Shown: positions 46,556 through 59,500 of the stretch, in pieces | How the letters are laid out: every line of letters begins with the position of its first letter | How positions within the stretch are numbered: position 1 is the stretch's first letter | Source of the DNA: Spodoptera frugiperda | Taxonomy: Eukaryota > Arthropoda > Insecta > Lepidoptera > Noctuidae | Reading direction: 5' to 3' | Assembly: GCF_023101765.2 (NCBI RefSeq) | Contig: NC_064214.1 | Location: 1,308,001-1,372,000 of the forward strand | Length of the DNA stretch: 64,000 bases | Notes under the pieces: model-generated | Told to the model about the DNA's origin: nothing | Databases searched by the model: none | Seen by the model: the letters and a program-made list of their open reading frames with translations, nothing else | Translations under genes and position numbers: made by a program

Positions 46556-46754
46556 TGGCGCACGCGACACGTTAAGTGAATGTATATCAAAATCAAACAT
46601 AAGACAGCGACCAATAGGAACACAAAGCCGCTGTTACGTCATCGCGACAACGACGCAACACGAACTCCGCCATGTCGCGTAGCCGACATGACGCGATAGC
46701 CAGTCAAACTCGAGCTCGAGTAACAACAAGGTGACGAGCGACATTCTCACAAAT
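46556..46754 (+). promoter_or_regulatory. CpG-rich promoter of MADF-BESS gene
   Basis: CpG-rich compared with flanks. It contains a CRE/ATF-type TTACGTCA (46634-46641) and an inverted repeat, CATGTCG / CGACATG (46671-46690), within 120 bp of the start codon. No TATA box. These are candidate sites only. Confidence 0.45.
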
Positions 46755-47848
46755 ATGTCTGATAACAAAACCGTACAATTAGTGAAAGCAATCGAAAAGT
46801 TTCCATGCCTATACAACTACAATATGCCAGAATACTTAAAAAAGGATTTCAGTGATAGAGCATGGCAAGAAGTTGCTAGTCAAACTCAACTCGCGGGTAA
46901 GACGTTTTAATTGTTCAAAACAACTAGCTATGTAGTAGCTACGTATGTACAATGACATGTAGGTACGTTTTAGCTAGGATTACATATATTTTATGCGTTC
47001 ACACATTGATAGGTGGGTAGGTACAGGGAACAGTCGTTGTTTATAGTTTAACTTGACATTGAATGAGTAGGTAAACAAACGCATTTTTGCTACAAATAAT
47101 AATATAAATAACGATCTCTAGGTAACTTTTTACTGAGATTAGAACAGTTAAATAAGTACTTGAACTAAATATTACGTAGTATAGTAGGTACTAGGTAGTT
47201 TAAATACATTTCTGACTGGCGCCATGATTTATTATTATGGTATAACGTTAAACTACGTTAATTGTTTTTTCAGTTGGTGAATGCAAAGAGAAATGGAAAA
47301 ATCTAAGGTACGGGTTGCTGCGAAGTTTAAAACTAAACCCAGATGGATCAGAAAAAAAGAAATATTATTTGCACGATGACATGGAATTCGTGCTACCATT
47401 TATCAGAACTTACAGAGCTGACCCTGTTGTTTTTCAACAAATAGATGCTGAAACAGATGAAGAAATGAATGGTTATAACGATCAAGATAACGAAAGTGCC
47501 CCACTGCAAATTCAATATCAAGAAATAGAAGTACCTGAGCCACCAAAAAAGAGGTCTAAAACAAACGACAATTTTATCAAATATTTGCAACAAAAGCAAA
47601 GTAATAATTCGAACAACAATGAAGTGAGCGACGATTCAAGAAAAATGTTCTTATTAAGTTTGTTGCCTGAAGTTAACGCATTAACCGAATGCCAAATGAG
47701 AATGTTCCGAAGAAAAATTTTTACGCTGTTAGACGAAATTGTAGATAGTCCAAGTCAATATGAGAACTGTTTATTTCAATGGCAAAAAGAATCTATGAAT
47801 CAGGAATCGCACAAAAGTTCGGACACAATTAAACAGGAACCGCTATGA
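46755..47848 (+). CDS. MADF-BESS domain transcription-factor-like protein
   Basis: Two exons, 46755-46896 and 47274-47848, with a 377-bp intron (donor GG|GTAAG, acceptor TTTTTTCAG), giving 238 residues. The MADF domain spans about residues 6-90 across the junction: LVKAIEKFPCLYNYNMPEYL, then RAWQEVAS, then CKEKWKNLRYGLLRSLK. These are the conserved PxLY, AW and WKNLR positions of this Myb/SANT-related DNA-binding fold. A low-complexity linker with a basic PPKKRSKT (possible nuclear signal) leads to a BESS motif near residue 170: SRKMFLLSLLPEVNALTECQ followed by KIFTLLDEIV. BESS motifs mediate self- or partner association. Insects carry many such genes (Adf-1, Dip3, stonewall relatives), so orthology is not assignable. 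It ends IKQEPL, a possible SUMO-acceptor-like IKQE motif. Confidence 0.9.
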
Positions 47849-48070
47849 TGTATGATAAAAGGATAAATTTGTTGTTAATATTAATTTGATTGTATATAAT
47901 TTTATTGGAGTTGGGCTGGAATACTATGTATTACTGTCGTAAATTTTTATTTCATCAGCGCCATCTAATATCAAAAATACACATCGACTCTCCTCCAAGA
48001 GATGGCGTCCTGTTACCTGAGAGCAAACAGCACCACATTGCTCAATTTTGATGTCTAGAGAGATATGTTT

Positions 48071-48109
48071 AATAAAGAAAAACAAGTAATATAACAAAAA
48101 ATATTTATT
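48071..48109. terminator. Convergent poly(A) signals of MADF gene and TyrRS
   Basis: On the + strand AATAAA at 48071-48076 follows the MADF-BESS stop by ~220 bp. On the minus strand AATAAA (TTTATT at 48104-48109) follows the TyrRS stop by ~120 bp. Cleavage 10-30 bases past each signal would make the two 3' ends meet or overlap. A second minus-strand signal is near 48171. Confidence 0.5.
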
Positions 48110-48229
48110 ATTCGTGAAATCATGTACTTAGAATAAAAATAAATATGCTCTGCTAAAAGAATATTTATGATTTATTACAAATTATTGTACAAATGCAAAA
48201 TAAATGGCCTGTTTAAGTTGACAAGTAAA

Positions 48230-49801
48230 CTATTTAATAGGAGCATTCTTCATTGATTTAGTAGTAACTGGATTTCCATTGACTTTGCTAATCAATTTAT
48301 TGTCTTGCCATACTGCTAGAAGAGCATCATTCGTTTTTAGATCAACTTGCAGTTTTTCCCATACCTTTTTCTTAGGATTCAAAACATCATCAGGTTCTCC
48401 TGTTTCATACCCTTCTATAACCACTCTATCACCTGGCTTGCTGCCCTCTGGGGCCAACAAGGGTTCAACCTGTTTAGGCTCATCAACAGAAGCACATAGC
48501 ACCATACCTTTAGATTCAATACCACGCATTTTGGCTGGTTTTAAATTACACAGAACTACTACATCTCGGTTCTGCATTTCTTCTATAGGCACAAAGTTTA
48601 CCAATCCTGATACAACAGTTCTAGGTTCTTCCTCTCCTAAATCTATTTTTTCAACATAGAGAGCATCTGCATCCGGGTGCCTTGAAACTTCAACTATACG
48701 TCCGACTCTAATATCAAGTTTCGAAGGTGTTATTTCATCAGCCGCCTGTGCATTTCCTTTAGATTTAGCTGGAGGTGGGTATGCCTTCTTGGCTAACTCT
48801 TGGAGATGAGGTTGTTTGAATATTTCTTGAATAGGACCTAAGAGTTTGTTGATGGCTAACTCAACACTGGCCTTAAGGTCCCCTGGATGAATTTCCTGTT
48901 TAGCATAAGCAGATTCCAGATCTTCAAACTTAGTAAACTCGACATTACCACCATGCTCTGGTGCTCTAGTTATTTTGAAAGTCTCATCACCCTTCATCAA
49001 AGGAAATACAACATATTTAGTGAAAGACAAAACACCATTGTCAGTAATATTGCCAGGTTCACAGAAAGCCTTTTTCAACTTCTTCTTTACATTTGCTGGG
49101 TTGTCTAATAAATCAATTTTACTGTCCTCTTCAGATGCAGACATTTTGCCACCTGTTAGACCAGGAACCATAGGATTCATTAAATGTACCCTTTTGGCAT
49201 ACCCTAATTGAGGCAAATATTTTTCAGCCATAGTAAATATTTTCCTCTGATCTACTCCACCAAATTGTGCATCAACTTTCAAATATTCTTCATCTAATGC
49301 TTGAAGGCCAGGGTACAATAGACCACTGAGTAATGGGTGATCAACCTGTTTCACTACCTCAGCACCAGCCTTTCTAGCATCATGGTCTGTGACTACAGAT
49401 GACATGCGATATACATCAAGGGTGTACTCTTTGCTAAGCTGATAATCAGTACCCTTAACAAACTTCAACTTATCCAGTGGTACCCCAATGGACTGAAGCA
49501 TGGCTTTGATAGCAGCTTCATAGTATTGTACACGGAGATTCAACAGATCCCATGGTGCTTTCATATTATCTAAGTAAGCATGTAAATCCGCAAATAAAAT
49601 AGTCACCTCACAGCCAGCCACTAAGAAGTCTGCTATCTTCGACATCGGAACAAAATAAGCGACGTGGGGTCTCCCAGTTGTAGCTGTGCCCCAGTATATT
49701 TTAAGATCCCTTTGCTTCAAGATTTCTGTAAGCCTGTCATCTCCCAAAACTTCTTGTAAATTACGAGTTATAAGGGTTTTCTTTTCCTCCATAGTAGCCA
49801 T
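48230..49801 (-). CDS. YARS1: Tyrosine-tRNA ligase, cytoplasmic (TyrRS)
   Basis: A single 523-residue coding exon, close to the 528 residues of human YARS1. It joins tyrosine to tRNA-Tyr using ATP in the cytosol. Class I Rossmann fold at the N-terminus, with the HIGH motif as HVAY (residues 46-49, after GTATTGRP) and the KMSKS loop as KMSAS (219-223). Strong family blocks: ADLHAYLDNMKAPWDLL, KFVKGTDYQLSKEYTLDVYR, LDEEYLKVDAQFGG. From about residue 357 the EMAPII-like OB-fold tRNA-binding domain: SKLDIRVGRIVEVSRHPDAD, then LYVEKIDLGEE and VLCNLKPAKMRGIESKGM. The tripeptide that is ELR in human TyrRS reads NLR here (88-90). Start chosen at the first ATG, just after a 5'-UTR acceptor site. The lack of coding introns is noteworthy, but there is no sign of decay. 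Confidence 0.97.
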   Translation of the reverse strand: MATMEEKKTLITRNLQEVLGDDRLTEILKQRDLKIYWGTATTGRPHVAYFVPMSKIADFLVAGCEVTILFADLHAYLDNMKAPWDLLNLRVQYYEAAIKAMLQSIGVPLDKLKFVKGTDYQLSKEYTLDVYRMSSVVTDHDARKAGAEVVKQVDHPLLSGLLYPGLQALDEEYLKVDAQFGGVDQRKIFTMAEKYLPQLGYAKRVHLMNPMVPGLTGGKMSASEEDSKIDLLDNPANVKKKLKKAFCEPGNITDNGVLSFTKYVVFPLMKGDETFKITRAPEHGGNVEFTKFEDLESAYAKQEIHPGDLKASVELAINKLLGPIQEIFKQPHLQELAKKAYPPPAKSKGNAQAADEITPSKLDIRVGRIVEVSRHPDADALYVEKIDLGEEEPRTVVSGLVNFVPIEEMQNRDVVVLCNLKPAKMRGIESKGMVLCASVDEPKQVEPLLAPEGSKPGDRVVIEGYETGEPDDVLNPKKKVWEKLQVDLKTNDALLAVWQDNKLISKVNGNPVTTKSMKNAPIK

Positions 49802-49821
49802 GGTTAAAAATCACCAAAGTT

Positions 49822-49929
49822 CTGCAAAAAAGAAACAAATCTAGGTTAAGACACGAATAATTTGGAAAGGTTTTCATTCATTTACTATAGTATTTATCAC
49901 AAATAAGTTGAATGTAAAATGAAAGTTAC
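49822..49929 (-). other. Intron in the 5' UTR of TyrRS
   Basis: On the minus strand a donor CGGCAG|GTAACT at 49930/49929 and an acceptor TTTTTTGCAG|AACT at 49822/49821 bound a 108-bp intron. It ends 20 bases before the ATG. The first exon is therefore non-coding, starting somewhere above 49930. Inferred from splice signals only. Confidence 0.65.
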
Positions 49930-50577
49930 CTGCCGTATGTAATAGAATTTCAAATGTGCGGTCAATAAATAGACTTAAAACCAATAACTATCAATATGTT
50001 TTAACTACACTTATTGTAGGACAAATACCATACGAGAAATAATAACACGTAAGTGAAGTGTCTTACGAAACTAGATGAAACATAACCTCTAACGTTGAGA
50101 TCAGTAAAAGTGTTAAAAAGTAACAAAAATTCACAAATTTTAAGTTAAAACGATAAAGTAAACACTTTTATTGTGTTTTAAATTATCACATTATAGATTC
50201 TCATTTGTTAAATAAGAAAAAAATAAAAAAATATTGGAATTTTGACAGGTCTGAAGTTAGCTACAGTTCAAAATACTTGTTACCAACTGCTAATTGGCGC
50301 TGCTGTCGCAGTGAATGCTCGCGTTTCCTGTCAAAAGCGCCATTGCGCATGACAGTCAGTGCGGCCTTGCAGACTGAGAGCGCTGCCAACAAAGGCCGAG
50401 TCGATGGGGTTACAAAAAGATTGTTAATTTGGACTTCTAAAACCCTTTTGTTGTTGTAATTATAATTTTATATAGGTTGTGAATTTGTGATTACGGTTAA
50501 GAAAATGTGTGAATGATATGAATCGTGACGACTAGCAAAGGAGTCAGCTGGTCCACAGTGCGAATAGTGAATAAGAA
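49930..50577. promoter_or_regulatory. Divergent promoter region, TyrRS and ELL
   Basis: TyrRS (minus) and ELL (plus) start codons are 776 bp apart, facing away from each other. A CpG-richer block at about 50290-50410 holds TTGCGCATGACAG (partial NRF-1-like) and an initiator-like TCAGTG (50356-50361). Overlapping tiny upstream frames precede the ELL ATG: ATG at 50505, 50513 and 50518, each closing within six codons. No TATA box. Sharing of elements between the two genes is inference. Confidence 0.5.
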
Positions 50578-53500
50578 ATGGCGGCCTTGCCAGCAGGTGT
50601 TCAGTATGGGTTATCATCGGAGTCTAGTTATAAAGAAAACAAGGAACTAGTGTTTGTGAAATTAACGGATTCAGCGCTTAAAGCTATTGAAGACTTTCTT
50701 AGAAATAATAGGGTAAGTACAATCGCCATATTGTTATACCAAAATAAAGATAAGCCAACAATGTCAGGCGCCATACTTATATTACAGTAATTGAAATGAA
50801 ACTGCAAATTTAGAAGGTTTATTCGAACAAATCTGTTTTCTAATCATGTTAATTGGCTTCAAAACAAGTTTAGGTAGGTAGCATTGCGATATAAACTCCT
50901 CTCCAATGTCACGCCACGTCAACATGTAGAAAATTTGCTCTGTTATTTTCACAGATTTACATTTCATACGGCTATAATTAGAGAATTCGGACTTATTGTT
51001 GCGGAATTCGACGTTTACCGTGGAGTTGTGTTACAAATCGTGGTTTTTTACTCGCTACCGTTTCACGTAAAGAGAGATTGTGCCCCTGTAAGAGATATCA
51101 AATGAATTCAGAATAAAAACATTCAAGACGAATACTTATCTAGTTTACGTTCTGGAAAAACACCACGCAGTATTTGTCGATGTTGTTGATTTTAGTATGT
51201 AAACCAAATTAGTGTGTTAATTAGGGTACTACAATTCTCAGTAAAAAGATTTGCATTATCATTACCACTAATACTCAATATATCAACAACTTGTTTTCAA
51301 AAGGACTGCAGCTGATGTTGGAACTTTGTTCCAGAATAAATTATAGTAGACTTTATCATGATGGGTCAATACTACTTAAATGTTCAAGCATTACTATCAC
51401 AAACATCAAATTACAAGTAACTTTATGAATACACAGAAATTACTTAACTACAATACTATTTTGAAAACATTCACTAAATGATACATACAGTAAAGATATT
51501 TAAAAATTTACACATGTATTTAGTTTGTCTTCTGAAACATAGTTACTTGTGTAATGACTGTCTAAATATTGCAACTTTTCATAGGTTCTGGTGAAATGAA
51601 ATCATAGCTGAAATTACATTTGCAATGTCAAGAATCATGCAACATTTTATAATATTGCTGGATTATGATTTACTTGAATAAAGCAGAACTAAAAATACAG
51701 TTCTAAATCTACATCACAGATTTCATCATGCTTTAGCTCTACCTGCAATATTATTGTTTATCTTACTACATAAATTGAAGTATTTCAGGATACTGTTCCT
51801 TATTTAGCATAAAATAAGAAACAACTAATGTTTAGTGAAGATTACATTTCAAGGCAACATTTTTTCTTTGCGCTAATCAATGATTCTTTACTTAGTACAA
51901 CATTATGACACAAGATGGCGCTGTGTGTTTGCTAATGATAATGTTACACACAAGTAATTATCTATTATATTCATGAAGTATGGTTTCAATTTGCTAATAA
52001 ACAGTATCATTATTTTGTACCATATATAATAAATAGGTATAATATTGAATAAATTAAAGGTTTAATGATTAAAATTAAATTATTGTACAATGAATATTAA
52101 CATCCTGTTAGCCATAGATGGTTCTACAAATGCTACACATACTTTAATTAGAAGATAAATACTCATTGGCCTTTTACGGTGTACATTTTATACACTTTTA
52201 AAGTAAGACATACTTTTTATTGGAATGTAATATCGTAACGAATAAAAAAGAATGCCTTTACCTGATTACTTATTCTAAAATGTTAATACATAAGTAATAT
52301 TAAAATTGATTTGATTTTCTTAGAACTATTAGGGGAATTACTGTTACACAGTAGTAGATAATATTGTAACCAGTCTTGCAACTTAGAAGTACAATTAAAT
52401 CATACTTTCTAGCATCTACCTTTTAAGTAATCAAGTTTCGGACATAACACACTCTTAAATAATGATTAAGATAAAAATCTAAACTAAAAACTTCCTCCTT
52501 AAGCTGTGAAATATTAAAAATAACTGCTAACCTACTTGCATACTAAAAAGTTTCTAATCTAGGTCATCAAGTTACAAGTTGATTACCACCTTACAGTCTA
52601 GTCAACTAGAAGTATTGATTGGTACCAGGTGAATAACTATCTACTATCCTGCTCTAAAGCATTCAATTACAAACAGAAGCGGGTTGAATACTTCTTTCAC
52701 AATGGATATCCTCAATGGTGATCAATGTACCTATCTAAAATTTATTTTAGTTGCTATTATACCTCCTCATACACATTTCAAATTATAGACAAAGTTGTTT
52801 TGCAAAGTTTAATGAACGGGTTACTGATGGTTGCAACAACATTGTTGAGAAATTATTGATAACTTCACAACACTATAAAGCTACCTGACACATGTTAATA
52901 TGAATAAAAAGATATGAGTTTGTTAATTTTACATTGATAAACAGTTGCTCTAACTTGAATGAAATATAAAAATGAATCAATAAATAGTAAATTGACATGT
53001 CAACATAATTCCTTCAGTTCACATAAATGGAATTGACAATTTTGTAAGGCATTCTATGTATTTGACAATGCTTTACACACAATGATGCATTACTTAGAAG
53101 TGTGGGAAAGAAAACAAGGTTCATTTAACTAAAGCCATACACACTAGGAAGTAGAAATATTGAGAAGAAAAAAACAACCAGCCTACTTAGATGCTGGTGA
53201 AAGTTATTTACTCAAAAGTTAAAAGAGTAAATAAAACTCTTCTTATAAATGGCATTCTTAATCATCTTTTTTATACACAAAACACGAAAATAGGTACACT
53301 CATAAGTTTTATGTAATACTTCTTGCTCCGAGTTATGAAAATGAAATTCGTTATTGTTGCAATTATATTTAAAGAGAACAAGGTTGCTGCACTTGTTGCA
53401 TGTCCAAACTGTAGAGAGTGGCCTATTATGTTACTAAATTACATTTGTCTAACAATTCATTTTGGATAATACGGACTTCATTCACATACCTACTTTGAAT

Positions 53501-56500
53501 ATTATTTAAACTAGAATTAAAAAAGTCTTGTAATATCCCATTGAAAGGTTTTATCTTATTTAGGGTAAACACTTAGTAACTGATACAGCTTCATACAAGC
53601 AATACCCAGGTTTTAGTGGGTAATTAGGCATTTAATTAAATAATAAATACCTATAGATTAGTTGTGTAAACGTCTAAGCATAATAAAAGTTTCTGCAATT
53701 AAGATTAACCAACAAATGAAGGATCTAGGTTGTTACTTAATTTTCGGAGCAGTAAACTGCCTATTGCAGTAAATTCATTATTCCGTTATGTAATTGGCTG
53801 CCTAATTGTCTGTAATAATAATTAAATAATAAATACTGCCGCAGCAGTGGTCAAGTCACCTTTCTAAACAAAATAGTTACCACAAAGAAAGTAAACTGGT
53901 TTTCAGCCTGAAACCACATAGAAACAATAGTTTCTCTATCAAGTCAATGCCCATACCAAAAGTGATGTTGGTAACTTGAATAACAAAATATAAAAACCAG
54001 TTTTGTGTAAGCTTTTTTCAAACTGTGTTTCCTTGTGTTACATGGAGCAAAAAATATCATCCTGCACCTTTGCATAAACAAAACACTTGAGCCTGCAGTG
54101 TATTTTTGTATTGAACGGCGAATATTTTTTGCTGGGGAATCAAATAAAAGACACCTTTGGGTAAAGCTGATATTAAAACTTGTTTCCTGGTGATATTATT
54201 CGTAAGTAAATACGTATTAAAGTATTTACCATTTCCAGTGCTACATCAGATTGCTCCTATTTCTAAATCGCAGGCATTCGGCGCGTGTCTAGCCGTTTGG
54301 GCCCAGTTTCGCAAACTCCGTATATTAGGTAAGCGAATCGGGCGCATAGCCGCAATGACAATGTTCGGGCGGCGCCCGCGCAGGTGAAAGTACCAACAGC
54401 TGCCGGATTACTTTATAGTGCAAAAAAGATTTCCTCTGAATTCTAAACCCCAGTCACTTGCTCACAAACTGCTCATCATAGTTATTCAAATTAATTGCGA
54501 AATTAAAACCGGTGTCATAATGAAGCTGCAATTAAATTATCGCGCGCAGATGTGTTTATTTGAATTAGACAATTTTCATAGTCCTGATGTTTCTCAACTA
54601 TTAGATGTCTTGTTGACAGTTGTAAAGATAATCTAGTTTTCCCTACATGTAGTGTGACCTCGTTTAATGTGATTTACGACACCTCATTAACGTGCATCTG
54701 TTTCATTACCATTGATAGAGCGTCATTATCAAAATCACTGCGATTAGTTAGTGGAATGAGGACACCGATTGGTTTTTTTTTATTATTATTATTTTATGAA
54801 AAGGTCGCGTTCACTTCCACTTCACGTTATGTTTGGTATCTTTGAGTAATGACGCGCATGTAACAGGCAGTGTAATTAGTTTTGCTTTAGCCATTTTCAA
54901 CTTTAATGACTAGGTATTTGTTATTGGTAACTAATTTATATTTGTGCGTATATTCTATAAAAAGGCATGTTATGCGCAGTATTGAAATGCATGGTGTTAT
55001 TATCTGAACTAATTAACGTAGGTAACTTTATGACTCATTTAGTGTTTCTAATAATTATATTATGAAACGTGATAGTTTGTTGGTATGCTTTCCACTAACG
55101 TAGATAATAAATATAATGATATATTATACGAATATTAATTATACGATCGCCTAGTCTTCCATCGTTACAAATCATTGAAAATTATGATTAATTATGTCTG
55201 TTATATCCATCGTCGCGTTCGAAGTTCATCATTATTTCTAATGATGACATTTACTGATATCTTGCATAATAATGTTTACATAGGTACATTGATTTTAGTA
55301 CTCGTAAACATAAATTAAACTGCTACATTGGTACTTTGTGACGATATTATAAAAAAAAATACGACGTAAACATGTTTATTTATAAGCCGGTGGTTTTTTG
55401 TTTACAATGGCTGATATTGGCCCCTCGACAAGACACCTACGTACATTGTAGAATTAAATACCTAGAATAGTGCTATCAAATCACGCAGCTGATAGCTAAG
55501 TGAGCTGCTTTATTCTTCCAAGTCGTCAAATCAGAATAGCTGTAGCTTAAAGGACATGTTTTCTGTTCATATTTAACAGTAATCGTAAATTGGGCCCAAT
55601 TATTGATATAGAGATCCCTTTATCTCTGTAATTCCTAAATTAATACAAATTGTGGTCATGTAATCAATAAAATTATGTAATTAATTGTAAACAACATTAA
55701 GTACCAGCTGTCAAATATTTTAGTACTTTATTTTAAGTAATTGCAGTATAATGACTCGAGTCTATTATTATTAATCACTGTATTATCACGAATATCTATG
55801 TTTCTAAATTTCATTTAAATGTAATAAACATTTAAATAAAAACAAGAACAGTAATTAAATTACTTCCTATTTTATCAGTTCTTGTTACACATTAAATTGG
55901 TATTTGATTGTTAATATTATTAAAGGCATTCCTAATATTTCTATCACAGATGCTGATTGAACTTCTAATAATACACATCAAGGGATATTTAATTCATATC
56001 AATTGATCCAAAACGTTTTTTGTAATCGTGCACAAATACGATCATAAACTAGTTATTTCGTAGAATAGTTAGTTCGGGACTTAAGTCTATTTATTTGCAT
56101 AATCTTAAGATTACGGCCTATTATAAAAATATAAATTAGTCAATGATGAGGCGAATAAGTACTTTAGTTCTGTTATGTGTTACATTTATAAAAATGTAGG
56201 CAATCATTTTAATGTTCTTTAATTAAACAGGCAACACAAAACGGACAGTCATTCTTCCTTGCATTACATAAAAAGTTGCAGAAGCAACAGATTTCAAAGC
56301 AATCATGGATATCGACCAGTTGCAAGCGTTGCTTGCCAATATAAACAATTCTGTAACGCCATCCGAAACTGGTCGCCCACCTGATTACGATTCCCCAATC
56401 CGTGCACGTGTTCCACAACGATACATTTATTTTGTGCCGGCCGAAAGATCATGGGCACCTAACTATTATTCAACTCTGCTAAACGATTGTCAACTTTCTC

Positions 56501-59500
56501 TTTGTACCCCCAAAATACAAATTCCTGCGCGCTCTCCTGTAATCTGCGGCAGGTTTGGTGGCCGTTTTTTTTTTGTTGCATCTTTTGTAAGCGTGCCACC
56601 TGGTCTTTTTTCTTGGCCATAGAATCCATTGAAAGCCATGAATCACTTTTGTAACGCAGTCGAATCACTGTCCAGCGTATCGCATAGAGGTCCTCTGACT
56701 TCAATGAATGAATCAGCCATTTTAAAAGAAATACTTAGTACACACTTATTTGTTAGTACATTTTGCAATATTGCTGAGATCAAATTTCAGTTTTATTAGA
56801 ATTGATTGAAAGAAGCAACGCGACGCATGACTCTTTGAGCCGGTACTTTGTCACGTGCGTTTTAAAGTGGGTATCGGTACCGGATATCCACTTAGTACCT
56901 AAGTATGCCATATTTACATTAGCGATACCGGAATATCACAAATAAATAGTTATCAGTTATTTATAACTAATCATGAATAGAAGAAGCTATAGAAGTTAAA
57001 TCGAGCCGTTTACTTTTATTGCTAAAGTATTTATTGAGATAAAGATCATTAAAACTCATAGTAAATTGCGCTATTAATAACGTTTCAATATAAAAACTCA
57101 TTTTATTTGCAGCGTACCTATTGGCAACACACAATGTAGATAATTTTATCATCTCACTTTGACATCAGGGTCATCCGAGTAGTAAAATAAAAATGCCGAC
57201 GGCTGCTACGAAGTAACTGCTAGAGAAATCTAGATATCAAATTAATTCAAACCTACTAGGTATCTTTAAGATTTTAACATCGCACGAATGAATTAAGAGT
57301 AAATGTAGATTTTCTCGCAAATGTTAGGAGCTCTTAAGAAATTCTAAATTGATCTTTAAATTGCCTTATGGAGAGTCAATATTTGTGTGTGATAGATGTA
57401 GTGACGTCTGCGTGACGATGAACACGAACGATAGGGCCCGAGGTCGTCGCACCCTCGGTCCCCCGAGCCTTGGCACCTGGTTGTCCCTTGCTAAGCAGTT
57501 ACTTGCGAACAGATGTTAGAACTGAGAAATCCTCCGCCCGCCCCTTACTTCTATTTTTATCCTTACATTTTAAAGTATTGTTTGAGTTCGTATTTTTTTT
57601 CTTTCTAAGCTTGTAGACTCAATTCAAAAGGCAGCTTACAATGTTTTCCCGAAAAGGGCGCTTGTGATAATGCAGGTAGTTTAGTCATTGTTTTTGGCGT
57701 GGTTTTTAAGGCTGCCTATTGTCTTATGCTTTAACAATAAATACCTGTTCTATTTTCTCTTGTTCTAAAAACCATACTAATCCTAAATCCCATAATAAAG
57801 TAATAAAAATATTTTAAATGAATAGTTACCGTGATTTATGAATCTGCAATAGAAACATTTTAACTACACCGTTATCCTCGAGGCTTTAATTGAATATTGT
57901 TTACTTCAATGACTCTACATCATTGTAATATTGCTCTTTACATTTTGTTGACTAACGTGTAGTTAGAACAAACCAGTTTGCGAAATGTCAGCCAATCCGT
58001 AAAGCAAGTGCCGCAGAACCTTACATGATGCAACCTGATGAAGGGGTAATGTTTAATTGTTTGGAGAAGCATAAACCGTTGATGGACCACGGTACCCATA
58101 AAGAGACGTAAAACGGTAGTAAAATTTAGAAATAGGTATATCTACGAATCACGTGGTTCTTTTTATGAAGGTAGCCATCATTTACGACGGGGTATACAAC
58201 CCCGTGAAAGGCGTCGTGCTTTAGAAAAGGACGGAAGATTAGAAATAGGGCGGTTAGGGACGCCAACCTTATGACAGAGTCAACGTACAATGGCCGTGTG
58301 TGGAGTTCGTTAATATTGAAATAGAGTAGCTAGCATGCGAGGTCAAAATGACTGGATACACTTTATGGAACGGTAATCATTTGTCATACCTGTGTTGCAA
58401 GAGTAACTATTATAAGTTATAGGTAATTACTTATTGTCATGCTGTGTTCGTTTCTTGTTTACTTGCATGTGTACCAATTATCGTAGAACATGATTATTTT
58501 TTCACAGTTCTTATAAGTAGGTATCAAACATACTTATTAAATTATTATTTTATGAATGTGTTTTACCAGTATTAAACACTTGATTAATAAAACAACCGTT
58601 ATGTTTTATTCGTGCTAAACTAAAGACTATTAACTGAACAATATATTGTTCAATAACTACCTACCTAAGATATTTTAGAATTCAATATAAACCAATAAGT
58701 AAATACGGCCTTTAATTATTCATCATCCATTTTCAATTTGATACAAAAAGAACACGTGCATTTACTCTGTACCTGATAACGATAATAATTCGTGGAATCG
58801 ATGGGAGTTAGCAGATAATATTTTATAGATCGCCTGACATTCACATTTGCAAAAACTATCATGCAAAAGACAAATGTAATGGCTTATCGAAATGATGTAA
58901 TACTATGTGATGAGACACTAATGTTAAATTCGCAAATCAAGATATTATGTAAGAAAAACTTGAAAGCCAATTTGTTTACCGTCATAGCCAGATTAAGTAG
59001 CAACTATCTAAACTTAGATCGATCCATTATTATCATAATAGTCATGACATTGAACAAGGCCTTCCTCTGAACTGCCTACACAATGTAGCTTATTTTATAA
59101 CATTCACTGTTTCCCTTAAAAACTACTGAATAAATCAGATCCAATAATATCCATCGACAATATAAAAAAATCATTCAAATTCATGTATTCATTAAGGCGT
59201 AACTTTAACTCAAGTAAGCACCTTATATTTATTACTTTCTGCTATGTATATTTTACTACACTGGTACCAATTAAGCTTGCAATTGTAATATGCGAAGAGA
59301 AATTTAGTAATAATTAACGCATTCTATAAAACTCTCGATCACCAGAACTAACCACTCTACCTATTTCCAATTTAAATTAACGTGTACTAATTAAAATGTA
59401 AGCAAACCTTGGGCAAGTTCATTTCCGCAGGGACCCTACAAGTGCTAACGTGGAACGAAATTATGTAACTCTCAGACTCAGTGCACAGATAGATGTTAAT

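Noticed and set aside
48279..49211. Plus-strand open frames opposite TyrRS (up to 126 aa)
   Set aside because: Antisense shadows of the strongly conserved TyrRS reading frame.
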